In this document: positions 57,764-64,000 of the stretch, in pieces | Layout: the number at the start of each line of letters is the position of its first letter | Numbering within the stretch: the first letter of the stretch is position 1 | From: Nemertoderma westbladi | Lineage: Eukaryota > Xenacoelomorpha > Nemertodermatida > Nemertodermatidae | Assembly: GCA_032718475.1 (NCBI GenBank) | Contig: JAUCBJ010003100.1 | Coordinates: 1 to 64,000 of the forward strand | Direction of reading: 5' to 3' | DNA length: 64,000 nucleotides | Translations under genes and position numbers: made by a program | Notes under the pieces: generated by a model | Told to the model about the DNA's origin: nothing | Databases searched by the model: none | The model's input: the letters and a program-made list of their open reading frames with translations, nothing else

Positions 57764-60700
57764 TATCTTCTACCTGGGTTGAAGTTATCTGTCTAAGTGT
57801 TTGCCCAATGCATGGATCTACTGTACTGTAGATACGTAGGGTATCTTCTACCTGGGTTGAAGTTATCTGTCAAGTGTTTGCCCAATGGATGGACCTACTG
57901 TACTGTAGATACGTAGGTTATCTTCTACCTGGGTTGACGTTATCTGTCTAAGTGTTTGCCAAATGGATGGACCTACTGTACTGTAGATACGTAGGTTATC
58001 TTCTACCTGGGTTGAAGTTATCTGTCTAAGTGTTTGCCCAATGGATGGACCTACTGTACTGTAGATACGTAGGTTATCTTCTACCTGGGTTGAAGTTATC
58101 TGTCTAAGTGTTTGCACAATGGATGGACCTACTGTACTGTAGATACGTAGGTTATCTTCTACCTGGGTTGAAGTTATCTGTCTAAGTGTTTGCCCAATGG
58201 ATGGACCTACTGTACTGTAGATACGTAGGTTATCTTCTACCTGGGTTGAAGTTATCTGTCTAAGTGTTTGCCCAATGGATGGACCTACTGTACTGTAGAT
58301 ACGTAGGTTATCTTCTACCTGGGTTGAAGTTATCTGTCTAAGTGTTTGCCCAATGGATGGACCTACTGTACTGTAGATACGTAGGTTATCTTCTACCTGG
58401 GTTGAAGTTATCTGTCTAAGTGTTTGCCCAATGGATGGACCTACTGTACTGTAGATACGTAGGTTATCTTCTACCTGGGTTGAAGTTATCTGTCTAAGTG
58501 TTTGCACAATGGATGGACCTACTGTACTGTAGATACGTAGGTTATCTTCTACCTGGGTTGAAGTTATCTGTCAAGTGTTTGCACAATGGATGGACCTACT
58601 GTACTGTAGATACGTAGGGTATCGTCTACCCGGGTTGAAGTTATCTGTCTAAGTGTTTGCACAATGGATGGACCTACTGTACTGTAGATACGTAGGTTAT
58701 CTTCTACCTGGGTTGACGTTATCTGTCTAAGTGTTTGCCAAATGGATGGACCTACTGTACTGTAGATACGTAGGGTATCGTCTACCCGGGTTGAAGTTAT
58801 CTGTCTAAGTGTTTGCACAATGGATGGACCTACTGTACTGTAGATACGTAGGTTATCTTCTACCTGGGTTGAAGTTATCTGTCTAAGTGTTTGCCAAATG
58901 GATGGACCTACTGTACTGTAGATACGTAGGTTATCTTCTACCTGGGTTGACGTTATCTGTCTAAGTGTTTGCCAAATGGATGGACCTACTGTACTGTAGA
59001 TACGTAGGTTATCTTCTACCTGGGTTGAAGTTATCTGTCTAAGTGTTTGCACAATGGATGGACCTACTGTACTGTAGATACGTAGGTTATCTTCTACCTG
59101 GGTTGACGTTATCTGTCTAAGTGTTTGCCAAATGGATGGACCTACTGTACTGTAGATACGTAGGTTATCTTCTACCTGGGTTGAAGTTATCTGTCTAAGT
59201 GTTTGCCCAATGGATGGACCTACTGTACTGTAGATACGTAGGTTATCTTCTACCTGGGTTGAAGTTATCTGTCTAAGTGTTTGCACAATGGATGGACCTA
59301 CTGTACTGTAGATACGTAGGTTATCTTCTACCCGGGTTGAAGTTATCTGTCTAAGTGTTTTCACAATGGATGGACCTACTGTACTGTAGATACGTAGGTT
59401 ATCTTCTACCTGGGTTGAAGTTATCTGTTAAGTGTTTGCCCAATGGATGGACCTACTGTACTGTAGATACGTAGGTTATCTTCTACCTGGGTTGAAGTTA
59501 TCTGTCTAAGTGTTTGCCAAATGGATGGACCTACTGTACTGTAGATGCGTAGGGTATCTTCTACCTGGGTTGAAGTCATCTGTCTAAGTGTTTGCACAAT
59601 GGATGGACCTACTGTACTGTAGATACGTAGGTTATCTTCTACCTGGGTTGAAGTTATCTGTCTAAGTGTTTGCCAAATGGATGGACCTACTGTACTGTAG
59701 ATGCGTAGGGTATCTTCTACCTGGGTTGAAGTCATCTGTCTAAGTGTTTGCACAATGGACGGACCTACTGTACTGTAGATACGTAGGTTATCTTCTACCT
59801 GGGTTGAAGTTATCTGTCTAAGTGTTTGCACAATGGATGGACCTACTGTACGGTAGATACGTAGGTTATCTTCTACCTGGTTGAAGTTATCTGTCTAAGT
59901 GTTTGCACAATGGATGGACCTACTGTACTGTAGATACGTAGGTTATCTTCTACCCGGGTTGAAGTTATCTGTCTAAGTGTTTGCACAATGGATGGACCTA
60001 CTGTACTGTAGATACGTAGGTTATCTTCTACCTGGGTTGAAGTTATCTGTCTAAGTGTTTGCACAATGGATGGACCTACTGTACTGTAGATACGTAGGTT
60101 ATCTTCTACCCGGGTTGAAGTTATCTGTCTAAGTGTTTGCACAATGGATGGACCTACTGTACTGTAGATACGTAGGTTATCTTCTACCCGGGTTGAAGTT
60201 ATCTGTCTAAGTGTTTGCACAATGGATGGACCTACTTTACTGTAGATACGTAGGTTATCTTCTACCTGGGTTGAAGTTATCTGTCTAAGTGTTTGCACAA
60301 TGGATGGACCTACTGTACTGTAGATACGTAGGTTATCTTCTACCTGGGTTGAAGTTATCTGTCTATGTTTGCACAATGGATGGACCTACTGTACTGTAGA
60401 TACGTAGGTTATCTTCTACCTGGGTCGAAGTTATCTGTCTAAGTGTTTTCACAATGGATGGACCTACTGTACTGTAGATACGTAGGTTATCTTCTACCTG
60501 GGTTGACGTTATCTGTCTAAGTGTTTGCCAAATGGATGGACCTACTGTACTGTAGATACGTAGGTTATCGTCTACCTGGGTTGAAGTTATCTGTCTAAGT
60601 GTTTTCACAATGGATGGACCTACTGTACTGTAGATACGTAGGGTATCTTCTACCCGGGTCGAAGTTATCTGTCTAAGTGTTTGCACAATGGATGGACCAA

Positions 60701-63700
60701 CTGTACTGTAGATACGTAGGGTATCGTCTACCCGGGTTGAAGTTATCTGTCTAAGTGTTTTCACAATGGATGGACCTACTGTACTGTAGATACGTAGGGT
60801 ATCTTCTACCCGGGTCGAAGTTATCTGTCTAAGTGTTTGCACAATGGATGGACCTACTGTACTGTAGATACGTAGGTTATCTTCTACCCGGGTTGAAGTT
60901 ATCTGTCTAAGTGTTTTCACAATGGATGGACCTACTGTACTGTAGATACGTAGGTTATCTTCTACCTGGGTTGAAGTTATCTGTTAAGTGTTTGCCCAAT
61001 GGATGGACCTACTGTACTGTAGATACGTAGGTTATCTTCTACCTGGGTTGAAGTTATCTGTCTAAGTGTTTGCCAAATGGATGGACCTACTGTACTGTAG
61101 ATGCGTAGGGTATCTTCTACCTGGGTTGAAGTCATCTGTCTAAGTGTTTGCACAATGGATGGACCTACTGTACTGTAGATACGTAGGTTATCTTCTACCT
61201 GGGTTGAAGTTATCTGTCTAAGTGTTTGCCAAATGGATGGACCTACTGTACTGTAGATGCGTAGGGTATCTTCTACCTGGGTTGAAGTCATCTGTCTAAG
61301 TGTTTGCACAATGGACGGACCTACTGTACTGTAGATACGTAGGTTATCTTCTACCTGGGTTGAAGTTATCTGTCTAAGTGTTTGCACAATGGATGGACCT
61401 ACTGTACGGTAGATACGTAGGTTATCTTCTACCTGGTTGAAGTTATCTGTCTAAGTGTTTGCACAATGGATGGACCTACTGTACTGTAGATACGTAGGTT
61501 ATCTTCTACCCGGGTTGAAGTTATCTGTCTAAGTGTTTGCACAATGGATGGACCTACTGTACTGTAGATACGTAGGTTATCTTCTACCTGGGTTGAAGTT
61601 ATCTGTCTAAGTGTTTGCACAATGGATGGACCTACTGTACTGTAGATACGTAGGTTATCTTCTACCCGGGTTGAAGTTATCTGTCTAAGTGTTTGCACAA
61701 TGGATGGACCTACTGTACTGTAGATACGTAGGTTATCTTCTACCCGGGTTGAAGTTATCTGTCTAAGTGTTTGCACACTGGATGGACCTACTTTACTGTA
61801 GATACGTAGGTTATCTTCTACCTGGGTTGAAGTTATCTGTCTAAGTGTTTGCACAATGGATGGACCTACTGTACTGTAGATACGTAGGTTATCTTCTACC
61901 TGGGTTGAAGTTATCTGTCTATGTTTGCACAATGGATGGACCTACTGTACTGTAGATACGTAGGTTATCTTCTACCTGGGTCGAAGTTATCTGTCTAAGT
62001 GTTTTCACAATGGATGGACCTACTGTACTGTAGATACGTAGGTTATCTTCTACCTGGGTTGACGTTATCTGTCTAAGTGTTTGCCAAATGGATGGACCTA
62101 CTGTACTGTAGATACGTAGGTTATCGTCTACCCGGGTTGAAGTTATCTGTCTAAGTGTTTTCACAATGGATGGACCTACTGTACTGTAGATACGTAGGGT
62201 ATCTTCTACCCGGGTCGAAGTTATCTGTCTAAGTGTTTGCACAATGGATGGACCAACTGTACTGTAGATACGTAGGGTATCGTCTACCCGGGTTGAAGTT
62301 ATCTGTCTAAGTGTTTTCACAATGGATGGACCTACTGTACTGTAGATACGTAGGGTATCTTCTACCCGGGTCGAAGTTATCTGTCTAAGTGTTTGCACAA
62401 TGGATGGACCAACTGTACTGTAGATACGTAGGGTATCGTCTACCCGGGTTGAAGTTATCTGTCTAAGTGTTTGCACAATGGATGGACCTACTGTACTGTA
62501 GATACGTAGGTTATCTTCTACCTGGGTTGAAGTTATCTGTCTAAGTGTTTTCACAATGGATGGACCTACTGTACTGTAGATACGTAGGGTATCTTCTACC
62601 CGGGTCGAAGTTATCTGTCTAAGTGTTTGCCCAATGGATGGACCTACTGTACTGTAGATACGTAGGTTATCGTCTACCTGGGTTGAAGTTATCTGTCTAA
62701 GTGTTTGCACAATGGATGGACCTACTTTACTGTAGATACGTAGGTTATCTTCTACCCGGGTCGAAGTTATCTGTCTAAGTGTTTTCACAATGGAAGGACC
62801 TACTGTACTGTAGATACGTAGGTTATCGTCTACCTGGGTTGAAGTTATCTGTCTAAGTGTTTTCACAATGGATGGACCTACTGTACTGTAGATACGTAGG
62901 GTATCTTCTACCCGGGTCGAAGTTATCTGTCTAAGTGTTTGCACAATGGATGGACCAACTGTACTGTAGATACGTAGGGTATCGTCTACCCGGGTTGAAG
63001 TTATCTGTCTAAGTGTTTGCACAATGGATGGACCTACTGTACTGTAGATACGTAGGTTATCTTCTACCTGGGTTGAAGTTATCTGTCTAAGTGTTTGCAC
63101 AATGGATGGACCTACTGTACTGTAGATACGTAGGTTATCTTCTACCTGGGTTGAAGTTATCTGTCTAAGTGTTTGCCCAATGGATGGACCTACTGTACTG
63201 TAGATACGTAGGTTATCTTCTACCCGGGTTGAAGTTATCTGTCTAAGTGTTTGCACAATGGATGGACCTACTGTACTGTAGATACGTAGGTTATCTTCTA
63301 CCTGGGTTGAAGTTATCTGTCTAAGTGTTTGCACAATGGATGGACCTACTGTACTGTAGATACGTAGGGTATCTTCTACCCGGGTCGAAGTTATCTGTCT
63401 AAGTGTTTTCACAATGGATGGACCTACTGTACTGTAGATACGTAGGTTATCGTCTACCTGAGTTGAAGTTATCTGTCTAAGTGTTTGCACAATGGATGGA
63501 CCTACTGTACTGTAGATACGTAGGTTATCTTCTACCCGGGTTGAAGTTATCTGTCTAAGTGTTTGCACAATGGATGGACCTACTGTACTGTAGATACGTA
63601 GGTTATCTTCTACCCGGGTTGAAGTTATCTGTCTAAGTGTTTGCCCAATGGATGGACCTACTTTACTGTAGATACGTAGGTTATCTTCTACCTGAGTTGA

Positions 63701-64000
63701 AGTTATCTGTCTAAGTGTTTGCACAATGGATGGACCTACTGTACTGTAGATACGTAGGTTATCTTCTACCCGGGTTGAAGTTATCTGTCTAAGTGTTTGC
63801 ACAATGGATGGACCTACTGTACTGTAGATACGTAGGTTATCTTCTACCTGGGTTGAAGTTATCTGTCTAAGTGTTTGCCCAATGGATGGACCTACTGTAC
63901 TGTAGATACGTAGGGTATCTTCTACCCGGGTCGAAGTTATCTGTCTAAGTGTTTGCCCAATGGATGGACCTACTGTACTGTAGATACGTAGGGTATCTTC
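57764..64000. repeat. 78-bp satellite, continuing past the window
   Basis: About 80 units of 78 bp (26 codons), homogeneous, with a few diagnostic variants (GCCCAATGG, GCACAATGG, GCCAAATGG; CTGGGTTG, CCGGGTCG). Small deletions (near 57870, 58571, 59427, 59876, 60362, 60983, 61432, 61918) shift the frame. The minus-strand frames of up to 627 codons exist because 78 is a multiple of 3. The 1,556-bp block containing several variants recurs in tandem (about 59370-60925 and 60926-62480). Confidence 0.95.

Noticed and set aside
61919-63802. 627-codon minus-strand frame in the 78-bp satellite as a repeat protein
   Set aside because: Unit variants change amino acids freely (Q/R, N/T, V/G/W), small deletions break the frame repeatedly, and the array continues unchanged across the breaks.

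Overview
This is a eukaryotic, animal window: AT-rich, intron-containing and dominated by mobile elements and tandem repeats. Metazoan origin is indicated by a spliced CUB-domain gene, and by BEL/Pao and CsRn1-like Ty3/gypsy LTR elements, several non-LTR retrotransposon families and Helitrons. The species cannot be named from the sequence; an invertebrate is my inference. Only three host protein-coding loci are supportable.

Layout. 0-7 kb: a 22-bp minisatellite, a decayed non-LTR element (endonuclease and RT), an opposed RT fragment, and about 82 copies of a 29-bp minisatellite that appears to have grown out of that RT fragment. 7.7-15 kb: nested LTR debris, with a copia-like integrase end cut by a BEL/Pao element whose integrase is itself split by a non-LTR fragment. 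15-21.5 kb: two copies of a 1.46-kb unclassified repeat, one holding a 5'-truncated non-LTR element bounded by an 11-bp target duplication. 22.6-33.8 kb: two head-to-tail Helitrons. The first contains a 2.4-kb inverted-repeat element, which in turn contains an intact Ty3/gypsy element with near-identical 193-bp LTRs and a complete -1 frameshift signal.

34.4-35.3 kb: a single-exon 316-residue unknown gene. 36.5-37.3 kb: a mixed 59/76-bp tandem repeat. 37.5-44.2 kb: five same-orientation copies of a 1.27-kb element, each built of about seven 150-bp subrepeats carrying RFX X-box-like palindromes. 45-49 kb: minus-strand exons of a CUB-domain gene. A palindromic SMART cDNA-primer sequence lies 120 bp upstream of one exon, which is strong evidence of an artificial junction. 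52-55 kb: 36-bp and 21-bp minisatellites. 55.8-57.2 kb: a clean two-exon minus-strand gene for a small type I membrane protein with a Cys cluster and a PPxY tail. 57.8 kb to the end: a 78-bp satellite containing a 1,556-bp higher-order duplication.

The most notable observations are the frameshift signal of the young gypsy element, the three-level nesting with reconstructable order, the 146-147-bp periodic CTCF-like motif in the Helitrons, the X-box arrays, and the primer-derived palindrome.
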